Shown here in pieces: positions 1 through 10,496 of a stretch of 64,000 nucleotides of DNA. The number at the start of each line of letters is the position of its first letter. Within the stretch, counting starts at the first letter, position 1. Origin of the DNA: Pezizomycotina sp. ARF18 (Eukaryota > Ascomycota); the NCBI GenBank assembly GCA_002224055.1, contig AZLU01000024.1, positions 207,718 through 271,717 on the forward strand. Reading direction: 5' to 3'. The position numbers were made by a program, and so were the translations under genes. The notes beneath the pieces were generated by a model that ran no database searches, was not told the origin of the DNA, and saw nothing but the letters and a program-made list of their open reading frames with translations.

Positions 1-2320
1 TTGAAGCAGCGAGACCACCCCCGATGTGATTTCTAGTGGTTCGTCATGATGGGACGACGGGGAATCGCAAAACTGGCAACGCGTCCCGGAAATTTCCGAG
101 AAGTGATTTGTTTCTGGCGATGGGTATATCTGCGATCTGACGCGACAATTTGCACAAATTTAGTCGCATGTTGTTCAGCCTCGTGCGGCACAAAATGTTT
201 GGATTGATCTTGATAAGCCAAAAACAGATAACCCACAAAAGAGTAGAGAAATGTTTATTATTATAGAGCAAGATCGGCCAGCCCGCTTGTAACAAGTCAG
301 CCAACTGGAAAAGGAAGAATAAAATTAAAAAGGAAGAATTCCAGTGCTTTATTTAATATTTTGTATCACTGATATTTGTATACTACTAATAGAAACGGAT
401 CGGCGATATACTAAGAAGTAACTCCAAGTGGAGAGAGAGTAAAACAATAGATCGATTTCCTCTTTGATTTCAGAAAGATGATAAATTCCTTGGCAGGTTC
501 CTTGGCACATCCGATTTCAGATCAGATAGATAAGATAAGACAATAAATTTCTTGGCACGTGTTTCTTGGCATTTTTCCCAAACCGAGCGGGTTGGAACTC
601 TCTTTCTTTCTTCCTACCCTTCGGGGAAGAAATCGAGCATCGAGCATCGAGCATCGAGCAAATGGAGTGCTAGAGAACCACGGCACGGCGCACGCTACTT
701 CCCATGGAAACCTCGTAAGGGTTCTCGGTAGAGAACATTTTGCAAGGTTCCTTAAACCGGGAGGTGGTGGTGGTGACCAAATTTCAATCGTACATTTCTA
801 TCAACCATTACGCTTTTCTCCTGTGTAGTTTGATGCACGATTTTCTTTATTCTAATAACTTCGCTAAGAATATCAAGAGTATCTCATTGGCCGCTCTAAT
901 TTTAGAAAAAGAGAAGTACGAGGCAAACCTGGTCAACTGGACCAAGTGCGCTTGCATTTCATATCAGCCGAGAACAACAGAGAAGGCATTTCTCTTACAT
1001 GGCTTATGCTGTCCTCCCAGACCTTTGACAAACAAGCGACGAGCCTTGTGCTTACAAAGTCTCCACAATCGGAGTACTAGTGACGATCTTAAGTCCAGAC
1101 TTCTGTATTTGACCAGATACATACAACATTACAGTGCCTATACTTGCATACTTGTGTAACCTCCAGGCAAAAGTTCTAGCAAATGGGACAACAATTCGAG
1201 GTCCTTCTATACCACCCATATATAACAATACTGCCCTGCGCTTGCGTACTTGAAGCATCCAACGGTACTCCTTAGAAGGAAGTAGCTGTCTTAGGTTGAA
1301 GCTTCCCATATAGGTCTAGCAACAACATTGCATTGCACTCATAGGATTGCGCAGCCTCCAACGGGGTATGAGTCGAGCATAAACTCAAGCTATCAGTCTT
1401 AACACTGCCAGCGTGTGAGCGATGCCTCGCTTCGCTATACCAATACTACTTATAAATCCAAGAATGGTATAACGGCTCGCGGAAGTCAGGCATCCCACTT
1501 CTTTCAACTTAGCCGCCTAGAGGTACTGGATATCTGCCCCACAAATGAGTCCGGTACTCAACGGATATATACAAACTCGAGCCGGCTCCGGTGGAAACTG
1601 AAGTCAAGCTAGGCCTCGGAACTGTTGATCGTATGCAGTATTTGAATGAACTGGGGTACCTTCTTACATTCGTAAACTATGACCAAAAATAAAGGGAAAA
1701 TCTGCTATCATAAAGACTTTAAAAACATAAGAATTAACAGAAAACTGCCTTGTGATTAATAAGAAACGTACAGAGTATGCCTTGCAATATAATTATAGAA
1801 TTATATAACATACGTCGGGGAAGCCATCGAAACTTTGGCCAAGCTAAGTTCTTTCGTTGAAAGATATAAATCTTTTATCATTTCCCAGAATCAAGTAAGT
1901 TGCACATTTTTCCCACTTTCGAAGCGTGCGATCTGAAGATTAGTCCGTTATATTTTGTATCCTTTTACTACTATAGTTGTGCACTATAATATTTTCTCTG
2001 CTTTTATTTTTACGATACAGAGAAGGCTATGATTAGTGTAAGATTTAAATCATATCAATTTTTATTACATAATAAAATTACTACACAAGAAACTTCCACA
2101 ATAAACCGAACTATAATTTAATAGCGGCGCCTTACAATTAATAATAAATATAATAATGCATCCTACAAATAACTCCACCATTGCAAGTAGCTTTTAAGTT
2201 TTCTGATACAGAGTCGGAGACGTCGACGCTTGTAAACAACGAGAAACAATTATTGACGCTAGTAAGAATGAGTAATTCCACTACGTCCCCAGTCGATCTA
2301 TTTCACCTGACATCAAACTC
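1..2320. other. Region without a recognised gene (left edge)
   Basis: I recognise no gene here. Open frames exist but none resembles a family I know. The most protein-like is on the minus strand at 1052-1309 (85 codons, rich in Arg, Val and Leu); a plus-strand frame at 740-1159 overlaps it and looks like its shadow or chance. Two overlapping minus-strand frames at 33-304 run towards the left edge and could be the end of a gene cut by the window. From about 1,680 to 2,320 the DNA is AT-rich and featureless. Confidence 0.5.
632..659. repeat. Four tandem copies of a 7-mer
   Basis: The heptamer ATCGAGC is repeated four times head to tail without a mismatch. It lies in DNA with no supported gene. 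The period of seven and the mixed base composition set it apart from the mono-, di- and trinucleotide repeats elsewhere in the window. Confidence 0.9.
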
Positions 2321-2604
2321 CTAACAGCGCCTCCTTGATGGTATATCCATCTTGACTGGCTCCAGCGTAATACGGACAGCGATAGGTTTGGAAAATTCGA
2401 TGTAGAAGGGTTTATCCGTGGCATGAGTCATCCGAAGGGGATGGTTCTGGCCACTGCTGATGATCGGGCTGTTTGAGCCAACTCCGATATAACCAGCGCC
2501 GGCGGCACGAGTTGCATCAGTAGTTCGAGGGAACACAATTACATCTCACGTCTGGTCGCCTGTTTCTCGTCAAAACAGGCGACCAGGCAGTATAAAGGCG
2601 TAAT

Positions 2605-2644
<40 letters not shown>

Positions 2645-3205
2645 CTTTTACCCCCTTGCTAAGCACATACGGAGCTCCTCGAAAGTCATTCCCCGAGGGG
2701 TTAGTGCTGGAAAGTCCTCACCGTGGTCGATGCGCAAGCGGATCATGCCTCCAGATTCTGGTGACGGTGCCATCTTGAAACTTCGCCGCCTGCTGCTAAT
2801 TGTACTTCTTTCCTCCATTAATCCATTCCCCTCGAAAAAAAAAATGTTCCGTCGTAACTTGATGCCTCGTCTGAGGTATCCGTAGCTTTGAGACAGTAAT
2901 AGTCTGCGAATTTTTTTTTTTTTTTTTGGTTCGTTGTTGCTGTTTTTGTTGTCGTTGGGCTTTCGGTGTGAATAGAAGGGACGCCGGAAGGATGGTTGAA
3001 AGTTCGGCGGAAGGGTTCGGGGTACAGGTGACTGACATTGGCGAAAGCCTATGTAGGAGGGGGCCTTGGGTGACCTCAGTGTCCGACATGGTTGCGGGTC
3101 GGAGGGGAGATGGGGACTTGGGGGCGTTGAGAAAATAGGATTTTGTGAAGTTTTTCGATTTCCTAAGGAGAGTGTTTGTATGGATAGGCTAGAAACAGGT
3201 GTCAA
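2321..3205 (-). CDS. Possible two-exon hypothetical gene
   Basis: Unrecognised. On the minus strand an open frame of 185 codons (3205-2648) has a basic, Ser/Pro-rich N-terminal half and a more protein-like C-terminal 40 residues, starting at an internal Met near 2773 (MAPSPESGGMIRL). It ends at a stop that directly follows a possible GTAAAA splice donor near 2654. A second open stretch at about 2543-2321 (72 residues, including YIGVGSNSPIISSG) begins just after a possible AG acceptor. If the two are one gene, the intron of about 110 bases holds an A37 tract and a 14-bp hairpin. A mitochondrial or secreted product cannot be argued from sequence. This could also be chance. Confidence 0.3.
2552..2586. 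repeat. Perfect 14-bp inverted repeat with 7-base loop
   Basis: CTGGTCGCCTGTTT at 2552-2565 is exactly complementary to 2573-2586, with a 7-base loop. The stem is GC-rich, unlike the A/T-run hairpins in other introns of this window. Nineteen bases downstream on the plus strand begins a T37 run. It may lie inside an intron of the minus-strand candidate gene. Confidence 0.9.
2606..2642. repeat. Poly-T tract of 37
   Basis: An uninterrupted run of 37 T on the plus strand, the longest homopolymer in the window. It follows the 14-bp hairpin. Its true length is uncertain because the assembly shows homopolymer-related errors elsewhere. Confidence 0.9.
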
Positions 3206-3810
3206 CAGCTAATTCCGGCACAATGGGTTAGGAGAAGGAAGGGTGTTTTCATTTGAACATTCCTGAGATTCTCTTGGCTTTTATTTATAAATGGTGTGGG
3301 TTGTTGTTGTCGTTGTTTTTGGAAAGACTGTCGGCGTTTTTGTTGGGTGCGATCTCTGACGGAGGTCGCTTAGTCTTGCCGAAAAAAAAGTATTTAAAAA
3401 AATTATCACATTTTACACGTGTTAAGGTACAAAGCAGAGGATGCCGAGAAATTCTGTCTGAAACCCCCACAAAGACACCGACATCAAGAAACGATATACC
3501 AAGTAGCTACTTATCTATCAACAGCAAAATCACTGAACACGACGCAAATAGATCCTATTCACCGGTGCTTTTCTACTTCAACGAAGGTACCAGGCAGAGC
3601 TTAAAGCTGCCCGCTGTCCGAACATCCGCCTGCTTTTCTTTAATTTTCTTTTTTCCTATTGCCTCCTGGGCCTAGGAAGGGCCTCCTCGTTTTGAAGCGA
3701 TCCTGAACTGTGTTCCTGACTGCGCTACACGACAGGAACGAGATATCAATGCGGCGCTGAAATACCATCGTTGAACCTTCAGATCAAATACATTTCAAGA
3801 CCCGCGCAGA
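3206..3810. other. Intergenic, upstream of TRS23
   Basis: It contains a 140-codon plus-strand frame (3253-3675) that starts hydrophobic and then becomes Ser/Thr/Lys-rich. I do not recognise it, and its codon pattern is not convincing. The stretch just before 3811 would hold the TRS23 promoter and 5' leader. Confidence 0.4.
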
Positions 3811-4507
3811 ATGTGAGAATGCCCGCCTCTTCGCACTATCTCCATATGCTCTTTGCGTTATTGCGTTTCTTCTCGTATCACCGCTCCAATAGCTAATGTT
3901 GGTTGCTATCCTCTACTGAACTAGGGTGGTTTTTGCGCTACTCATTCTAAACAAGGCGGGCGGCCTTATATACCAGCGCGATTTCAACCTGGCCTCCTTA
4001 AGCTCAGCTCTAATGACTACCTCATCCTCGCCGGAACATTCCATGGGTGTGTTCGAACTGCAGCTCCAAACGGTTGTGGAATTTGGTCTGGAAGGCCATC
4101 CTTTAAGCTAATATACCACGGCGTCCTTATCACAGTGTTCATGCGATCACGTCCAAGATATCACCAGTCCAAACGCAAGGCGTCGAGTCACAAAGTTCGG
4201 GTTTGGAGGTCCTGGAAACAGAAACGTTTGTAATGCGATGCTTCCAAACATTGACAGGTAAGAATAACCCGCCCACAATAAACACAAATATTCCGATTAC
4301 TAAAAAAAATACTTTACCAATATTGTAGGAACTAAGTTTCTGGTTTTTGCCGAACCCAGACAGCCGAACATGGACGTCGTAATAAGGAGGATATACGAGC
4401 TATACGCAGACTACGTTATGAAGAATCCTTTCTATCAAATCGAAATGCCGATAAGGTCAGATGCTTTTGACCGCCACTTGTCGGCGTATATAAAGCCGCA
4501 ACAGTAA
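3811..4507 (+). CDS. TRS23: TRAPP complex subunit Trs23 (TRAPPC4)
   Basis: Trs23 is a core longin/PDZ-like subunit of the TRAPP complexes that activate the Rab Ypt1 on Golgi and ER-derived membranes. The reading begins [19 protein letters not shown], shifts frame near 3990, and continues [16 protein letters not shown] phase-matched intron (4047-4135) joins this to [12 protein letters not shown]. The text then runs [20 protein letters not shown] up to a second intron (4258-4328), followed by [32 protein letters not shown] and SAYIKPQQ-stop at 4507. This order matches the Trs23 family throughout. No ATG precedes the first residues in frame. A donor at 3813 and acceptor at 3924 would join AT to G, giving a start codon split by an intron, so I set the start at 3811. 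The family call is secure; the start is inferred. Confidence 0.9.
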
Positions 4508-5895
4508 CCTGTCTTCTGTCACTCCAGAGGTAGTGGAAACTGCAGAGTTACCGAAATATCGTCACAAAGCCTCAACGCTGTGCTTTATGTCCAGGGTCAG
4601 CGGATTTGCACCATCGTGAACGTTTAATGGACTTCGGTCGCTCGATCGTTCTGCTCTGTAAATATACATATACTTTGACGGATTCTGCGGGTTTTAGCGA
4701 GCATCTTGCGATTTGTTTCTCAGCATTGTACCTCTGATTTATTTCGAGTTCCTTTTTTTTCTTCCTTGTGGCCTTCTTTTCTCTTATCACTCCGCGATAC
4801 AACTTTCGACAGCAGTGACGAATTGTGTGGCGCGGTCCTAGTTGCGCCACTGAATCTACTAGCCCCAGGATTTTTTTTAGTTTTGCTGTTTATTGCCAAG
4901 GCGACCTTTTTTGCCTGGATAATTCACATGGCCTATAGGTTCCGGCGGTCCCTTGTGGTCGGTCCCGTCGCCGCCTTGTGTACAGAAAATGACCGCTTAT
5001 CTGCAGAGACCGAGAAAGGTAACCAACCAGCCTTCACCTCAACCAAAAAAAATAAAAAAAATAAAAAAAATAAAAAAAAAATAAAAAAAAAATTTGAATA
5101 CAGTATTATTATTGAACTCGAGAAAAATTGGGGGGGGGGAAGGTGAAGGAAGCACTCTTGTCTAAGTTGTGGTCAACAAAACGGAAATAAAAGGAAAAGT
5201 GCCCGATAATATCCTTTGCGCACCGTGGCTCTAACAAATTCAATGATGGCGTGGTCGACGCTTCTTCCTCTTTCCCTATATCTAGTCGTTTCATCGTTCT
5301 ATAATATCCCTGCTAGTTAATCACCCATTACTACTACTACTACTACTTAATTAATTTGGAGATTACAATATTTATTTTTCCAGTTATACCATTTTACTTT
5401 TATATCCGCTCTGAGGGTTGATGTATATTGTTATCTTCGTTATTGCTAGCAGGTTTAAAATTACGCTTCTGTTTCTGTTCGGTGTCTTTTCAATTTTGCT
5501 GGAAAGAGGGAGGAAAAAAAAAAAAACACTCTGATTATTCTCTCACAGGTTTCGTAAGTAATTTTTAATTTTTAATTTTTATTTTATTTTTTAATCCTCA
5601 GGACCGCGCACCTTCGGCGAATGCTTTAACTCCGTATATATAGTAATATACGGCGACTTAACACTAGATCAATTAAGAGAAATAGAGCCTTTTTTACCTC
5701 CACCTCTCTTCTATCTTAGAAACAGAGGGGCAGACAGATTTTTTTTTCCCAATCATCAACTCAACCTTCGTACCTGTACTCGCGGTGACGTATGCTTAAT
5801 TGGATTTTCGGCAAGCCAGAGCCGGTCTTCAATCTTTATCGGTATACCCTAACGTGCGCGAGGTCCTACCCGCTGCCCGCCGTGGAAGATCACAT
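4508..5895. other. Intergenic between TRS23 and NUS1
   Basis: A plus-strand frame at 4706-5146 encodes a hydrophobic stretch (LLAPGFFLVLLFIAKATFF) and a basic tail, but I do not recognise it and it fades into an A-rich run. Between 5045 and 5092 there is a run of A7-10 units separated by single T. ACT repeats sit at about 5331-5347. The final 250 bases should contain the NUS1 promoter and leader. Confidence 0.45.
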
Positions 5896-7163
5896 ATGTC
5901 CACCAAGATAGTACCGCCGTCGATGTACCAGCGCGGAACTAAAGGAGCCTATGACGACACCGCAAAGCGAGTCGATGCCGTAGCCCCATACCTGCCCGAA
6001 GTTGACGAGCACCCCCGCCGGCCCATTAGGGACTTTATAGAATTGAGATTCTACCGGCTGATACTATGGCTCATCCACTTTTCGCGAGTCTGTATCTCCG
6101 CTGTAGATACGTTTACAATCTCCTGAAGAGCCGCTGGTTCGCAATACTGTACTACCATCACCGCACCCCGCAATTGATTCAAAAGGATGTCAAGCAGCTG
6201 GATAGGCTCCCGCAGCATGTCAGCGTCATATTGGAATACGAGAGGGACAGTGGGGTTGAGACTTTGATCGACAATGTTGCCGAAATATCTTGCTGGTGCG
6301 CGAGTGCAGGGATACCAATGTTATCAGTCTATGAGAAAACAGGTAAGGAGCCGCGTTGTTGTCACCTCGAGCAAATTCTAAACCGCTAATGTTCTTCTCT
6401 TGTTTTTTTTTTTTTTGCAACAGGTATCCTGAAGAAGTATATCGCATCGAGCCACAGGGCTACTGCGCAACGCCTTCATTCGTACTTTGGCCAAGAGAGG
6501 CCAACTCTTCGGTCATGGCGCCCCACTCGCCCTCCTTTGCCAACGGCGATGTTCCCAGCGGTGAAGGTGAGGACGTCGCAGGTGGGTAGATTTTCTTCCA
6601 CTGGCTTGCTTTTACTTACGCTTAGTAACGGGTACTAACGTGGGACTCTTCTCATGCCATTCAGATCTCGAGGTTACTTTTATTTCTGAGGAGGACGGTC
6701 GGGAATCGATTATAGACCTAACAAAACTCTCTGCGAAATGACCCAGAAAGGGAAAATGACCGAAGAGGACGTTACCACTGACTGATCGATGCTGAGCTCG
6801 AGAGTACGTTGAAACTTTTCTTCATTGAACTATAGTATATATAGTATAAGTTGTACTTACCGAAAGTTTGCTAACAAGAATGTGAAATTATTATAGCGCT
6901 CACCATTCCGAGCCCGACCTTTTGATCCTGTTCAGCTCATCCATCAAGCTTCACGGCTACCCCGTGGCAGCTCCGCCTCACAGAAATATTGTAAGCACAT
7001 GTTAAAAAAAATTACCCTGTGATGCGATAGGCTCACGATTTACTAACATCGAGATTTCCCTTGCATCAATAGCCATGTCCCTGACAACGATGCTGTTGGG
7101 TATCAGGTTTTTCTACGAGCTCTCTACCGGTACGCGAAGGCGGAGATGCGCTTTGGCAGGTGA
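5896..7163 (+). CDS. NUS1: Nus1, dehydrodolichyl diphosphate synthase complex subunit
   Basis: Nus1 (NgBR in animals) is the ER-anchored, non-catalytic partner of a cis-prenyltransferase. The pair makes the dolichol precursor used in protein glycosylation. The chosen ATG (5896) leads into a short soluble N-terminus, a hydrophobic anchor around 6045-6095 (frame shift inside), and then the diagnostic block YNLLKSRWFAILYYHHRTPQ, LPQHVSVILEYERD, ETLIDNVAEISCWC and IPMLSVYEKTG. Four introns are supported by phase or branch sites: 6343-6423, 6582-6664 (TACTAAC), 6804-6896 and 6991-7072 (TACTAAC). The C-terminal part reads VTFISEEDGRESIIDLT, SEPDLLILFSSSIKLHGYP and ends in RFGR-stop, keeping the RxG motif needed for activity of the complex. 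Frame breaks lie near 6500, 6725, 6775 and 6940, most as one missing base. Confidence 0.93.
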
Positions 7164-8185
7164 TATCTTACGGTGCCATTTTTGTATTGTAGCGGTTCGT
7201 ACCTCTACAAGAGTTGCTATGGCGAGCCTTTGCGCCATCAGCATTGCAGTATTAGCTTTACTATCCGTTACTTGCTTTATACTTAAAAAAATTTGCTTTC
7301 TATGCTATATATTTCTCTTTCACTCCGTACCATTTTGTCTCCTTTATTGCTTTGAAAATGAAAAGCCCACTCTTGCATTCCATTTTCTTTCTTTTCGATA
7401 TCCAAATATTCGTAATGCTTCTCTTTCAAAATTTTGTAACAAATATAACATTTTTCTTGCTATATACTTTTTCACAAATCGGCCTTCTTCCTTACAGCCC
7501 AGTGGTTTAGGATGAGCCGGAGTTCTATTCGATCGTTCATTGTCCCTCTGATAAATCAAAAAATAAAAAGTTGAACTGATATCCATTATACAAGACTATA
7601 GCGACAGTTACTTGATATAGAAGATCAGGAGATGGATTTCAATGAAATTACACTAAGTATACACCAAATCAAGCCAAGGGATTATACTTATGTATCCCGA
7701 AGTAGCAGCAATGCATGATATCGTCTGGTTGACTTTCGTGTAAGAAAACATTAACTTTCAACTTTGTATCACTACTAGTAGTAGTAATGAATTGTGAACA
7801 AGGAGGCCAGGTTTGGGTTTGGGAGTCACTCAAGTTGAAGCGTGTAGATGTCGGCTAAGACGTTGTTACCATACAAAAAAAAAAAAAAAAAGCGACGTCT
7901 TTTTTTTCTTTCTGTGTGACTTCCCTTTCTTTTTTTCCCTTTTTTTTTTTTTTTTTTTTTTTCCTTGGCAATATAAAAGTCAAGAAAGAAAAACAAAAAG
8001 AAAAAAGAAAAAAGAAAAAGAAATAAAGACTTATAATAATAATATACTTATATATATATATATCTATTTGTAATTAAACTATAACTATATCGTTATCGGG
8101 GAGATTCATATTTCAAGCACGGTATTTACATCTCTACATTTTGAGGAAGTTCACACAATAGACCATAAAAAGTATAGCTGTAAAA
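7164..8185. other. Intergenic between NUS1 and EIF3D
   Basis: AT-rich DNA with no supported gene. It holds an A17 run near 7875, a T-rich block ending in about T23 near 7940-7962, and TA repeats near 8050-8065. Two opposing frames at 7075-7515 (+) and 7344-7586 (-) are AT-rich and unconvincing. The last part should be the EIF3D promoter. Confidence 0.5.
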
Positions 8186-10102
8186 ATGGCGGAGCTGGGC
8201 CTTTCGAACATCATCTCCCAGCTGCGTGTGGACGCAGACTGGGACCGACTACCCGGATCCAAATACCCCGATAAACAATGTTCCATATGCACCCTATTCA
8301 AAGGGTGACAAACTAGGACGGATGGCAGACTGGACGTCGGATGCGGGAAGGACAGAGACCACCAGCGCGGGCGTGGCGGTTACAACAGAAATTTCAGAGG
8401 TGAGCAGCATTAGCATATCGAGAGCTATAATGCTAGCTTGTAGCGAACTTTAGCTTAGCTTGTTACGAAGCTTTGATTCTTCTGTTTTTTCTTTTCTTTG
8501 TTTTTGATTCTGCATTTCTGGTATCTAATAGATATATATATCAATTGCAGATCAACAAATATACGGCGCTGGCTCTTCGGCGCTGTTCCCTCCCAGCAAA
8601 TAGAGATGAGTCTTCATTTTCCGTCGTCGATAACAGAGCTCCCACAAAGGCGAGACCAACTTATACAAGGGGTCAAGGAACGGTTTTCCGCGGCGCAGAG
8701 GTGGACGTGGTGGTGCAGGTAGTGCCGGTAGAGGTGCCAGGACAGGGCAGTCGTATCAACGCACTCAGGGTGGCGGCAGGAGCGGACAGGGCAACGAAGG
8801 ACGCAGCGGTAGGGCCGCGGCAGGAGGTTCGGATGGAAGGACTACGACAAGCCGCAGAGGAACAGAGATTCGTCCGTCGTCATCAAGCCCGAGTGGAAGA
8901 TGCTCGAGGAAATCGACTTTAACAGGCTGGCGAAGCTTAATCTGGAAACTGATGACGGAGAGGACGTCGAAACTTACGGCTCTGTTTACTACTACGACCG
9001 TTCCTACGACAAGACTTCTACGAAACCTACCGCTAAGCCGCTGATCATCAACGACAGGGCCCTGTACAACCCGTCCACGTCGGAGGATCCGGTCATCCAG
9101 AAGCTTTCCGAGAAGGACGAAGCCGTTATCTTCGCCACCGACAGCATCCTTTCGATGCTCATGTGCGCGCCGAGGTCCGTCTACCCTTGGATATTGTTAT
9201 CAACGCGTTGGCAACAAGCTCTTCTTCGACAAGCGTGAGGGCTCGCCGTTGGACTTTGTCACCGTCAACGAGAACGCCGCCGACCCCCCTCTCGATGTTG
9301 GTGAGGGCAGCAAGGATGCTATCAACTCCCCCAGCCGACTTGGGCTCGAAGCTACCTTCATCAACGCCAACTTCGCCGTCCAGGTCGTCGTAGAGGACAA
9401 GGAGCACCAGTACAAGTTCGAAAACGAGATCCGTTCTACGAACCCGGAGAGGAACAGGAGCTCGCCTGCAAGGGCTACAGGTACCGCCGATTCGACCTTT
9501 CGCTCTCGGACGACAAGCCTCTGTTCATGGTTGTCAGACCGAAGTCGAAGCCGTCATGAGGAACCCCGTCAGCGGCGAAGACAACTTTGTCACGATCAAG
9601 GCATTGAACGAGTTCGACGACAAAGCACAGGGCTCCGGCGGAGCTCTTAACTGGAGGACCAAGCTTCACAGCTCCAGAGGTGCTGTCGTCGCTACTGAGA
9701 TGAAGAACAACAGCTGCAAGCTGGCGAGGTGGACTACCCAGGCGATTCTAGCCAAGACCGATATCATGAAGATTGGGTGAGTAGTTTGCGTAATATTTTT
9801 TTTGGTAACCCAAGAAATATTCACTAACACGCTGTTTCTCTTGTAAAGTTTCGTCTCGAGAGCAAACCCCAAGGACAGCGACAAGCACGTTATCCTTGGC
9901 GTGGTCGGCTATAAGCCGAGGGAGTTCGCCAACCAGATGAACCTAACTTGAGCAACGGTTGGGGTATCGTGCGTACTATCATCGACATGTGCATGGCTAT
10001 GCCTGAAGGAAATATGTCCTCGTCAAGGATCCCAATAAGCCGGTGCTCCGTGTCTACGTGTTCCGCAGTCCACGTTTGAAGAAGAAGTTGAGACAAAAAT
10101 GA
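8186..10102 (+). CDS. EIF3D: Eukaryotic translation initiation factor 3 subunit D
   Basis: eIF3d is the subunit of the eIF3 complex that can bind the mRNA cap. The ATG at 8186 opens [16 protein letters not shown]. After a frame break comes [19 protein letters not shown], then an intron (8400-8550) and [14 protein letters not shown] Gly/Arg-rich linker (about 8690-8860) follows, as in the N-terminal RNA-binding part of the family. The long conserved core starts [16 protein letters not shown] and includes [67 protein letters not shown] and [16 protein letters not shown]. Intron 9777-9848 separates IMKIG from [17 protein letters not shown]. The frame stops at 10102, but one missing base there would add a short acidic tail ending at 10127, as is usual in fungal eIF3d. 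Several frame breaks are present, for example near 9185-9240 and 9430-9540. Confidence 0.95.
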
Positions 10103-10127
10103 TAACGAGGAGGAAGATCAAGAGTAA

Positions 10128-10496
10128 AAGCAATAATCTATTTCGATTCGTCTACATTTCTCTTTTCAAGTATGAAAGGCATCGTTTTCTCCGACTCTCG
10201 AACTGTACTTAATTATCCAACATTACAAAAGGGAAAAATATGGGAATATTTAATATATTGCTATCATTACGTAGAGGTCCTCCGTATAGAAAAGCCGTGG
10301 ATTCTTGTGATCATCCTACACACTGCTGCATTAACTGCATTTCGATTTGACACTTTCAACGGTTTGTCTAAATGAAAAGATTGGAATTTGTCTACTCTAA
10401 ACGCCACAGGAGAGATTCTTTTAGCTATACAACTTGCAATGCGTTACTCTTACATCAGAACCCAAAGGAATAAAAGAAGAAACATCATAAAAAACA
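10128..10496. other. Short convergent intergenic region
   Basis: EIF3D (+) and TRM5 (-) end towards each other here, so this holds both 3' ends. It is AT-rich. I see no gene in it. Confidence 0.6.

Noticed and set aside
740-1159. 139-codon plus-strand frame
   Set aside because: No family resemblance and partly antisense to another frame of similar quality; not enough to call a gene.
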